Assembly (NCBI GenBank): GCA_021300055.1
Contig: JAJTHU010000202.1
Span: 1 to 21,729, forward strand
From: Nitrosomonadaceae bacterium
Lineage (GTDB): Bacteria > Pseudomonadota > Gammaproteobacteria > Burkholderiales > Usitatibacteraceae
Reading direction: 5' to 3'
DNA length: 21,729 bases
Part shown: in pieces, positions 15,850 through 21,729 of the stretch
Position numbering within the stretch: the stretch's first letter is position 1
Layout: each line of letters opens with the position of its first letter
Made by a program: the position numbers and the translations under genes
Notes under the pieces: generated by a model
Databases searched by the model: none
Told to the model about the DNA's origin: nothing
The model's input: only the letters and a program-made list of their open reading frames with translations

Positions 15850-15878
15850 TTGACAGATTCCGTATCACGGAACATAAT
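15850..15878 (+). promoter_or_regulatory. higBA sigma70 promoter
   Basis: The -35 element TTGACA (15850-15855) is a perfect consensus. It is separated by 17 bases from CATAAT (15873-15878), a 5/6 match to the -10 consensus. The predicted transcription start, six to eight bases further on, falls on or next to the higB ATG at 15884, implying a leaderless or nearly leaderless mRNA. Confidence 0.8.
15858..15872. promoter_or_regulatory. Probable HigA operator
   Basis: TTCCGT-ATC-ACGGAA is a perfect 15-base palindrome lying entirely in the spacer between the -35 and -10 boxes. HigA-family antitoxins repress their own promoter by binding such palindromes, so binding here would block RNA polymerase. 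Confidence 0.7.
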
Positions 15879-15883
15879 GTTCG

Positions 15884-16162
15884 ATGATCGTATCGTTTGC
15901 CGACGCTGACACCGAAAAGCTTTTTCAGAGCGTATCGGTACGGCGCTTTCGCAATATCGAGCGCGTCGCGCGCCGCAAGTTGCTGCAACTCCACGCGGCT
16001 CCCGAATTGGCTTCGTTGAAGGTGCCACCTGGCAATCAGCTTGAAGCCCTAAAGGGTGATCGAAAAGGCCAGCACAGCATCCGCGTGAATGACCAATGGC
16101 GAATCTGCTTCGTGTGGCGAAAAGATGGCGCGCACGATGTTGAGATTGTCGATTACCACTGA
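15884..16162 (+). CDS. higB: HigB-type RelE-family mRNA interferase toxin
   Basis: The 92-residue protein resembles HigB (plasmid maintenance killer) toxins, which enter the ribosomal A site and cut mRNA during translation. Visible family features are the basic KxFxSxxVRRFRNIERVARRKL helix region, the PPGNQLEALKGDRKGQHSIRVNDQWRICF core, and the C-terminal Asp-Tyr-His (residues 90-92). That last triplet corresponds to residues implicated in catalysis in Proteus vulgaris HigB, and Lys 57 also appears to match. It appears intact. ATG 15884 has no Shine-Dalgarno and lies at the predicted transcription start. Toxin-before-antitoxin order is typical of higBA. Its place between ftsZ and lpxC is not typical. 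Confidence 0.9.
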   Translation: MIVSFADADTEKLFQSVSVRRFRNIERVARRKLLQLHAAPELASLKVPPGNQLEALKGDRKGQHSIRVNDQWRICFVWRKDGAHDVEIVDYH

Positions 16163-16205
16163 TGTGCAGCCGGCGCAGCCTTGAAACTTTAGGATCGGAA
16201 CTCAC

Positions 16206-16520
16206 ATGACCACTATGCTAGACGAAATTCACCCCGGCGAAGTTTTGCTGGAAGACTTCATGAAGCCGATGAACATCACGGCGCGTCAGCTAGCGGCCGA
16301 TATCGATGTGTCGCCCAGCCGTATCAGCGAACTGGTCAACGGGCAGCGCCCGATCACCGCCGATACCGCACTTAGGCTTGGTCTTTTTTTCAGTATGGAT
16401 CCGCGCTTCTGGCTCAATCTGCAAACCGAGTACGATATGCGGGTGGCGTCGCGCTCGCTTCAAAAGTCTTTCTCCGCGCGCATTCGCGTTTTCGATCCAA
16501 CCCAGCAAGCTTCCGCATGA
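16206..16520 (+). CDS. higA: HigA-type XRE-family antitoxin and repressor
   Basis: The 104-residue protein should neutralise HigB and repress the higBA promoter. It begins with the family signature MLDEIHPGEVLLEDFMKPM, followed by a helix-turn-helix domain of the XRE/HTH_3 type (about residues 24-65; ARQLAADIDVSPSRISELVNG) and ITADTALRLGLFF. ATG 16206 is preceded by AGGA and GGAA purine runs; ATG 16215 (residue 4) is an alternative. It lies 43 bases after higB. The last codon and stop contain the lpxC start (ATGA 16517-16520), so the antitoxin C-terminus has evolved to contact an essential gene. Confidence 0.9.
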   Translation: MTTMLDEIHPGEVLLEDFMKPMNITARQLAADIDVSPSRISELVNGQRPITADTALRLGLFFSMDPRFWLNLQTEYDMRVASRSLQKSFSARIRVFDPTQQASA

Positions 16521-17446
16521 TTCGTCAACGTACTGTTAAGAACAAAGTTCGCGCCACGGGCGTGGGCGTTCACCTCGGCCATCGTGTTGAGATGACCATT
16601 CGCCCCGCCGCGCCGAACACGGGCATCGTGTTCGTGCGCACCGATATGCCCGGCGCGCCGACCGTGAAGGCGCATGCGCTCAACGTGAACGACACGCGCA
16701 TGTCCACGCGTATCGAAGACGCGACGACCGGCGCGAATGTCGCCACCGTCGAACACTTGATGTCTGCGTTCGCAGGCCTTGGCATCGACAACGCGTATGT
16801 GGACCTGAACGCGGTTGAAGTGCCGATCATGGACGGCAGCGCGGCACCGTTCGTATTTCTCATGCAAGCCGCGGGCACCGAGGAACAAGCGCCCGCCAAA
16901 AAATACATCCGTGTGTTGAAGCCCATCGAGTTGAAGGACAAGGACAAGACGGTACGTCTTGAGCCTTACAACGGCTTCAAGCTCAAGTTTTCGATTGCGT
17001 TTGATCACCCGGTATTTCACGGCCGCCAGAATGACGTGGAACTCGATTTTGCCGAGACGCCGTTCGTGAAAGAAGTCGCGCGGGCGCGCACCTTCGGCTT
17101 CACGCACGAGGTGGAAGCAATGCGCCAGGCGGGCTTGGGGCGTGGTGGTTCGCTCGACAACGTCATCGTGATCGACGACTTCCATGTGCTTAACCCAGAT
17201 GGTCTGCGCACCGAGGACGAATTCGTGAAGCACAAGGCGCTCGACGCAGTGGGAGATCTCTATATGCTGGGGCATCCACTCATCGGCGCGTTTACCGGCG
17301 TGAAGTCGGGCCACGCGATGAACAACCAGCTGGTGCGCGCGTTGCTTGCGGACCAGTCGGCTTGGGAGTGGGTGACGTTTGACCGTCGCGAGGACCTACC
17401 CGGCGCATTCGGCGTGATGTCGCTGACGACCGCCGCTGGCACCTGA
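16517..17446 (+). CDS. lpxC: LpxC, UDP-3-O-acyl-GlcNAc deacetylase
   Basis: Zinc-dependent deacetylase of the cytoplasm that performs the first committed step of lipid A synthesis. The 309-residue length fits the family. Predicted zinc ligands are His 80 (ATVEHLMSA), His 239 and Asp 243 (HKALDAVGD), with Glu 79 beside them; His 266 (SGHAMNN) matches the catalytic histidine. Each is one position beyond the E. coli numbering. The start MIRQRTVKN is canonical, so ATG 16517 is secure. It overlaps the higA stop and has no clear Shine-Dalgarno, and there is no room for an independent 5' leader. Expression should therefore rely on readthrough from ftsZ and/or the higBA promoter plus reinitiation after higA. 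Confidence 0.96.
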   Translation: MIRQRTVKNKVRATGVGVHLGHRVEMTIRPAAPNTGIVFVRTDMPGAPTVKAHALNVNDTRMSTRIEDATTGANVATVEHLMSAFAGLGIDNAYVDLNAVEVPIMDGSAAPFVFLMQAAGTEEQAPAKKYIRVLKPIELKDKDKTVRLEPYNGFKLKFSIAFDHPVFHGRQNDVELDFAETPFVKEVARARTFGFTHEVEAMRQAGLGRGGSLDNVIVIDDFHVLNPDGLRTEDEFVKHKALDAVGDLYMLGHPLIGAFTGVKSGHAMNNQLVRALLADQSAWEWVTFDRREDLPGAFGVMSLTTAAGT

Positions 17447-17448
17447 CC

Positions 17449-17462
17449 CTATATGTATATAG
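17449..17462. repeat. Short AT-rich palindrome after lpxC
   Basis: CTATAT-GT-ATATAG is a perfect 6-bp inverted repeat three bases after the lpxC stop and just before the ribosome site of the next gene. Its AT-richness stands out locally. No function can be assigned. Confidence 0.4.
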
Positions 17463-17483
17463 CTATCTAGCGAGAGGCAGTCC

Positions 17484-17672
17484 ATGATGATCGGCTTGAG
17501 GTTTTTGTTGCTGTTTGCCGTGATGGCCATCGCCGTTACGTTCCTGACCTACGTGTTCACCAAGAACCCGCGCTTCCTCACGTACACCAAGCGCATCGTC
17601 AAAGTCACCTTTGCGGTGGTGGGGTTGTTCTTGCTGATCTACTTTGGCGAGCGCCTGTTGCTGGTGCTTTAG
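17484..17672 (+). CDS. Small two-helix membrane protein of unknown function
   Basis: The 62-residue product is hydrophobic, with predicted membrane segments at about residues 4-25 and 39-60 joined by a basic loop (KNPRFLTYTKRIVK). I do not recognise a named family; small membrane proteins are seen after lpxC in related bacteria, but I cannot confirm orthology. A good Shine-Dalgarno (GAGAGG, 17472-17477) precedes ATG 17484 by six bases, which supports it being a real gene. It lies 37 bases after lpxC in the same direction, so it is probably cotranscribed. It converges with the dciA-like gene across an 86-base gap in which I see no clear terminator. Confidence 0.7.
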   Translation: MMIGLRFLLLFAVMAIAVTFLTYVFTKNPRFLTYTKRIVKVTFAVVGLFLLIYFGERLLLVL

Positions 17673-17758
17673 GCGGGCTTCCGTTTTCCCTGCGAAGGCG
17701 CGAACCACGCACGGCTTTTGCCGTCAAAGCGGGGTCTGATGACGCGGAAAGCTAGCCG

Positions 17759-18292
17759 TTAGTCGCCATTTGTGAGTGCCCGCTTACTTTTGGCGCCACG
17801 CTTAGTAAGGATGCGTTGTACCGTGGTCTTGAGCGGCGTTTCGCCAAGTTTGCCCGCCAAATCAGCCAGTTGAGCGTCACTGATGGGGGTTTTCTGGACG
17901 GCCAGGCGGACTGAGGTTGGGGTGGGTGGACGCCACGTCGAAATTGCCGGTTGCACCAGCACGCGAATTGATGTAACCTCTTGTTCTTGCTTGTTTTTTT
18001 TGCCAGAAGTTTTCTCCAGCTGGTTCTGGAAATTTTCTAGTAAGCGCGGCGAATAGGCTTTTAAGTTCGTCGCAATCGCGCCGTTAGCCGCGGCAATTAC
18101 CAAGGTCGACCCCTCCAGTGCAGCAACCCGGCACAGCGTTTCCCAGCCGGGTGGGAGCGTGTCCCCAAAAATTTTCTGCAGGCGCCCAAGACGCCGCTGT
18201 TGCGCCATTACTGGCGAAACATCGTCGTTCTCTCTAAGCAGGGCCTGGATGGGTTTGAAGCTGGTCTTCACCTGAGCGGCCACGAGTTTCAA
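17759..18292 (-). CDS. dciA: DUF721 / DciA-like protein
   Basis: The 177-residue product resembles DUF721 (DciA) proteins, the ancestral bacterial helicase operators that help load DnaB. The conserved region spans roughly residues 15-85: LLRENDDVSP, RRLGRLQKIFGDTLPPG and VAALEGSTLVIAAANGAIATNLKAYSPRL (in parts). A Lys/Gln-rich linker and a variable C-terminal extension follow. It is the only - strand gene here, as in the betaproteobacterial lpxC-secA interval as I recall it. The start is uncertain: TTG 18292 gives the full length, and GTG at 18283 or 18271 are alternatives; none has a good ribosome site. ATG 18208 is probably too late because it would remove the LLREND segment. Confidence 0.75.
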   Translation of the reverse strand: MKLVAAQVKTSFKPIQALLRENDDVSPVMAQQRRLGRLQKIFGDTLPPGWETLCRVAALEGSTLVIAAANGAIATNLKAYSPRLLENFQNQLEKTSGKKNKQEQEVTSIRVLVQPAISTWRPPTPTSVRLAVQKTPISDAQLADLAGKLGETPLKTTVQRILTKRGAKSKRALTNGD

Positions 18293-18301
18293 GAGGTTTT
18301 G

Positions 18302-19258
18302 ATGAACATCATTCTAGTCTCAGACAGTCTGGCCAAAAGCCGAATTGTCACGATCTCGCAGTCGCAGATCATCATGGCCGCGCTTGGCTTTGTCAGCGCC
18401 GGATTCATGCTCGCGCTGGGAACGTACTGGTTCACCATGAAGTACGCGGTGGACATCCAGAACCCGTTCATCCAGAGCCTGATCTCCACGCTCACCCAGC
18501 AAAACACCCAGCAAGCTGAAAAGGACATGCGCGAGCAGCTCAATTCGCTCGCGGTCAAGCTCGGCGAATTGCAGGCGCGCATGATGCGCCTCGACGCCTT
18601 CGGCGAGCGCTTGGCGAAGGTCGCAGGTGTTAAGGGCGAATTCAATTTCTCGGACACCCCCGGTCTCGGTGGTCCAGCCCCCACCAACATTAGCGGCGAG
18701 ATTAGCTACAAAGACTTCTCGATGAAGCTCGATGAGGTCTCTAAGCTATTGGATGACCGATCCGACAAGCTCGGCGTGCTCGACTCGATGCTCATGGAAG
18801 GTCGCCTCGCGGCCAAAGCCATCCCGACGACTATGCCGGTGACCAGCGGCTACTACTCGTCGAACTTCGGCTATCGCATTGACCCATTCAACGGCCGCAG
18901 CGCATTTCATGCTGGCGTTGACTTCATCGCCGCACCCGGTTCGCCGATCCTTGCCGCCGCAGGTGGCATCGTCTCCGCCTCCGAGTGGCATAGCGAATAC
19001 GGCAACATGGTCGATATCGACCACGACAACGGGCTGACCACACGCTACGCCCACTTGTCGAAAAAGAACGTCAAAGTTGGCGACGTCGTCCTTAAAGGAC
19101 AACAGATCGGCGAACTCGGCCAGACCGGCCGCGCCACAGGCCCCCATCTTCACTTTGAAGTCCGCGAAAACTCGGTTCCGCTCAATCCGAACCGCTTCCT
19201 GAATTTCGCCCGCGCGCAGACGCCGCCTCAGGCCGTCAAGACTGCCCGCGCCCCCTAA
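18302..19258 (+). CDS. M23-family (LytM-like) metallopeptidase, membrane anchored
   Basis: The 318-residue protein has an N-terminal membrane segment (about residues 23-45), a helical region likely to form a coiled coil (about 60-170), and a C-terminal M23 domain. Zinc-site residues are intact: His 203 and Asp 207 in HAGVDF, and His 282/His 284 in HLHFEV, with YAHLS between. It should act in the periplasm as a peptidoglycan endopeptidase or as an activator of amidases, though intact ligands favour real catalysis. ATG 18302 has AAGAGG (18291-18296) upstream. It diverges from the dciA-like gene with starts only about nine bases apart, and precedes secA. Confidence 0.9.
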   Translation: MNIILVSDSLAKSRIVTISQSQIIMAALGFVSAGFMLALGTYWFTMKYAVDIQNPFIQSLISTLTQQNTQQAEKDMREQLNSLAVKLGELQARMMRLDAFGERLAKVAGVKGEFNFSDTPGLGGPAPTNISGEISYKDFSMKLDEVSKLLDDRSDKLGVLDSMLMEGRLAAKAIPTTMPVTSGYYSSNFGYRIDPFNGRSAFHAGVDFIAAPGSPILAAAGGIVSASEWHSEYGNMVDIDHDNGLTTRYAHLSKKNVKVGDVVLKGQQIGELGQTGRATGPHLHFEVRENSVPLNPNRFLNFARAQTPPQAVKTARAP

Positions 19259-19270
19259 GTAACTCGACCC

Positions 19271-19297
19271 GCCGCCAGCTGGTGATCAGCTAGCGGC
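19271..19297. terminator. Stem-loop after the M23 gene
   Basis: GCCGCCAGCTG (19271-19281) pairs with CAGCTAGCGGC (19287-19297) with one mismatch and a 5-base loop. It begins 13 bases after the M23 stop. There is no T-run, so termination is possible but unproven. Confidence 0.4.
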
Positions 19298-19322
19298 CGA
19301 CGCGCGCCCCGCTCATGCGAAG

Positions 19323-19346
19323 GCGCGCGTTTGCGCTTGCGCGCGC
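19323..19346. repeat. GC-rich stem-loop upstream of secA
   Basis: GCGCGCG (19323-19329) pairs with CGCGCGC (19340-19346) around a 10-base loop. It is the second hairpin in the M23-secA gap and may act together with the one at 19271. Confidence 0.4.
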
Positions 19347-19397
19347 AGGTGTTTGCATTCCATCGCGTTATCGCGCGCCGCTGCTAGCAAACCAAAC

Positions 19398-19440
19398 CGT
19401 TTCTTCTTTCCGCATCCTCCCGCATCTTCCTTTTTGTATT
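19398..19440 (+). other. Pyrimidine-rich tract upstream of secA
   Basis: Some 43 bases are almost all C and T and include two copies of CCGCATC. It lies in the likely secA leader. I see no convincing -35/-10 pair in the gap and no leader peptide resembling SecM. Confidence 0.45.
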
Positions 19441-19452
19441 TGAAAGCTTGCA

Positions 19453-21729
19453 ATGCTCGACACCTTTCTAAAGTCCATCTTCGGTAGCCGCAACGAACGC
19501 TTGCTCAAGCAGTATCGAAAGCGCGTCGCCGCGATTAACGCGCTCGAACCCACCATTGAGGAGCTGTCTGATGACGCGCTCAAAGCAAAGACGCAAGAAT
19601 TCCGTGACCGCTTCGCCAAAGGCGAAACGCTCGATGCGTTGTTGCCCGAGGCCTTCGCCGTGGTGCGCGAAGGTGGCAAGCGCGCACTCGGTATGCGTCA
19701 CTTTGATGTGCAGCTTATCGGCGGCATGGTGTTGCACGACGGCAAGATCGCCGAGATGCGCACCGGTGAAGGTAAAACCCTCATGGCCACGCTGCCTTGC
19801 TACCTGAACGCGATTGCAGGTAAGGGCGTACACGTGGTGACGGTCAACGACTACCTCGCCAAGCGCGATAGCGAGTGGATGGGGCGTCTGCACAATTTCC
19901 TAGGCATGTCCGTTGGCTGCAACCTCTCGCAGATGCCAGAGGAAGAAAAGCGCATCGCATTCGCGGCAGATATTACCTACGGCACGAACAACGAATTCGG
20001 CTTCGATTACCTGCGCGACAACATGAAGAACGGCAAAGAAGAGCGCGTCATGCGCGGCCTCAACTTTGCGATTGTCGATGAGGTTGACTCGATTCTGATC
20101 GACGAGGCGCGCACGCCGCTGATCATTTCGGGGCAAGCGGAAGATTCGACCGCGATGTACCAAAAGGTGAACACGCTGGTGCCGTTCCTCACCAAGCAAG
20201 AAACCGAAGACGGCCCGGGCGACTTCTGGTGTGATCTCAAGCAGCACACCGTGTTGCTCTCTGAGCAAGGCCACGAGCGCGCTGAAGAGCTCATGGTGAA
20301 AAATGGTCTGCTGCCTGAGGGCGCGTCGCTATACGACCCCGCCAACATCATGCTGATGCACCATATGATGGCAGCCATCCGTGCGCACGCACTCTACCAT
20401 CGCGATCAACATTACGTGGTTAACAATGGCGAGATCGTCATCGTCGATGAGTTCACCGGACGCATGATGACGGGTCGTCGTTGGTCCGAAGGTTTGCACC
20501 AAGCGGTTGAAGCCAAAGAAGGCCTGAAGATTCAGAACGAATCGCAAACCCTCGCGTCGATCACGTTCCAAAACTACTTCCGCCTCTATAACAAGCTCGC
20601 CGGCATGACCGGTACGGCTGACACCGAGGCGTTCGAATTCCAATCGATCTACAGCCTCGAAACGGTGATCATCCCGACCAACCGACCGATGGTGCGTAAG
20701 GACGAGAACGATCTGGTCTTCATGACCTCGCGTGAAAAACATGCGGCCATTGTTCAGGACGTGCGCGATTGCTACGAGCGTGGTCAGCCCGTGCTGCTCG
20801 GTACCACCTCGATTGAGAATTCAGAGTTGCTTTCCGAGCTGCTCAAGAAAGAGAAAATCCCTCACGAAGTGCTTAACGCAAAGCAGCACGCACGCGAAGC
20901 CGAAATCGTTGCACAAGCGGGTAAGCCCAAAGCCGTCACCATCGCCACCAACATGGCCGGTCGCGGTACGGATATCGTGCTGGGTGGATCACTCGAGCGC
21001 GAATTGCACGCAATCGAGTCCGACGAGAAACTGAGCGCCGCCCAGAAAGAGGCGAAGATCGCTGAAGCGCGCGCGCAGTGGCAAGAGCGTCACGATCTCG
21101 TTGTCTCGCTTGGTGGTTTGCATATTGTTGGTTCCGAACGTCACGAATCACGCCGTATCGACAACCAGCTGCGCGGTCGCGCAGGTCGTCAGGGTGACCC
21201 GGGTTCGACGCGTTTCTACCTCTCGTTCGAAGATCCGCTGCTGAAGATTTTTGCGGGTGATCGCTTGAAGTCGATCATGGAGCGTCTAAAGATCCCCGAG
21301 GGTGAAGCCATCGAAGCACGCATGGTTTCGCGCTCCATCGAGAACGCGCAGCGCAAAGTCGAAGCGCGTAACTTTGACATTCGTAAGCAATTGCTTGAGT
21401 ACGATGACGTCGCTAACGATCAGCGTAAGGTTATCTACCAGCAGCGTAACGAGTTGCTCGAGGCCGAGTTGATGACCGAGACTAGTGTCGCGCTGCGCCA
21501 AGGCGTGTTCACTGATCTGTTCCGTTTGTATGTGCCCGAAGCCTCGATGGAAGAGCAGTGGGAGCTAGACGCGCTACAGGAAGCCTTGTCGCGCGAGTGG
21601 CAGATTGATTGGTCAGTGAAAGCCGCTCTTGAAGCTGAGCCGGAGTTGAGTGATGACGACCTGCTCGGCCGCTTGCTGGATAAAGTTGATCAGATGTACC
21701 AAGCCAAGCTGGATCTGATCGGCGTTGAG
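19453..21729 (+). CDS. secA: SecA, preprotein translocase ATPase (3' truncated by window)
   Basis: Motor ATPase that pushes unfolded preproteins through SecYEG. The first 759 codons are present and the frame is open to the last base; the C-terminal end, including any zinc-binding tail, lies outside. Visible are the N-terminal MLDTFLKSIFGSRNER, the Walker A loop MRTGEGKTL (about residues 102-110), TYGTNNEFGFDYLRDNM, the Walker B/DEAD-like VDEVDSILIDEARTPL, the TNMAGRGTDI motif of the second nucleotide-binding domain, and RIDNQLRGRAGRQGDPG. The ATG at 19453 is fixed by the canonical N-terminus although only a weak purine site (GAAAG) precedes it. It is 194 bases after the M23 gene. Confidence 0.97.
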   Translation, partial: MLDTFLKSIFGSRNERLLKQYRKRVAAINALEPTIEELSDDALKAKTQEFRDRFAKGETLDALLPEAFAVVREGGKRALGMRHFDVQLIGGMVLHDGKIAEMRTGEGKTLMATLPCYLNAIAGKGVHVVTVNDYLAKRDSEWMGRLHNFLGMSVGCNLSQMPEEEKRIAFAADITYGTNNEFGFDYLRDNMKNGKEERVMRGLNFAIVDEVDSILIDEARTPLIISGQAEDSTAMYQKVNTLVPFLTKQETEDGPGDFWCDLKQHTVLLSEQGHERAEELMVKNGLLPEGASLYDPANIMLMHHMMAAIRAHALYHRDQHYVVNNGEIVIVDEFTGRMMTGRRWSEGLHQAVEAKEGLKIQNESQTLASITFQNYFRLYNKLAGMTGTADTEAFEFQSIYSLETVIIPTNRPMVRKDENDLVFMTSREKHAAIVQDVRDCYERGQPVLLGTTSIENSELLSELLKKEKIPHEVLNAKQHAREAEIVAQAGKPKAVTIATNMAGRGTDIVLGGSLERELHAIESDEKLSAAQKEAKIAEARAQWQERHDLVVSLGGLHIVGSERHESRRIDNQLRGRAGRQGDPGSTRFYLSFEDPLLKIFAGDRLKSIMERLKIPEGEAIEARMVSRSIENAQRKVEARNFDIRKQLLEYDDVANDQRKVIYQQRNELLEAELMTETSVALRQGVFTDLFRLYVPEASMEEQWELDALQEALSREWQIDWSVKAALEAEPELSDDDLLGRLLDKVDQMYQAKLDLIGVE

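Noticed and set aside
15489..15883. CRISPR array or RNA gene in the ftsZ-higB interval
   Set aside because: There are no regularly spaced direct repeats and no tRNA- or rRNA-like sequence; the structures are separate inverted repeats.
17711..17724. ACGGC-TTTT-GCCGT hairpin between convergent genes as a terminator
   Set aside because: Only a 5-bp stem and no T-run on either strand; too weak to call.

Overview
The window is 21.7 kb of a moderately GC-rich proteobacterial chromosome. It carries most of the division and cell wall (dcw) cluster followed by the lpxC-secA region, almost all read on the + strand. Gene order (ftsI-murE-murF-mraY-murD-ftsW-murG-murC-murB-ddl-ftsQ-ftsA-ftsZ-lpxC, then a small membrane protein, a dciA-like gene on the - strand, an M23 peptidase and secA) and the protein sequences point to a betaproteobacterium. 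I cannot name the family or genus from sequence alone.

Layout. Bases 3-15489 hold the dcw run: the 3' end of ftsI, the cytoplasmic peptidoglycan precursor enzymes MurE, MurF, MraY, MurD, MurG, MurC, MurB and Ddl, the SEDS protein FtsW, and the divisome proteins FtsQ, FtsA and FtsZ. Most neighbours overlap by one to eight bases (ATGA, TGATG, TTGA, TAATG), so translation is probably coupled along the operon. The run is broken at three places: a 242-base gap between mraY and murD, a small insertion at the murG/murC junction, and a structured region after ftsZ.

The murG/murC junction carries a 136-base insertion or duplication. Twenty-nine bases of the murC 5' end are present twice (8661-8689 and 8797-8825). 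The 107 bases between the copies form three stem-loops, the last of which encloses the present murC Shine-Dalgarno and start codon. The old start, still overlapping the murG stop, now opens a 48-codon ORF that ends just past the new murC start.

Bases 15489-16520 look acquired. A 142-base imperfect palindrome with 17-bp terminal inverted repeats begins on the last base of the ftsZ stop codon. Three more stem-loops follow. Then comes a HigB-HigA type II toxin-antitoxin module with its own near-consensus sigma70 promoter and a palindromic operator in the promoter spacer. The antitoxin stop codon overlaps the lpxC start codon (ATGA), so the first committed enzyme of lipid A synthesis appears translationally tied to an antitoxin gene.

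Bases 17484-21729 hold a small two-helix membrane protein gene, dciA-like on the - strand, a divergent M23 metallopeptidase gene, and the first 759 codons of secA, which runs off the end of the window.

The best candidates for something undescribed are the higA-lpxC coupling inside an essential operon, the palindromic element abutting ftsZ, and the rebuilt murC start.
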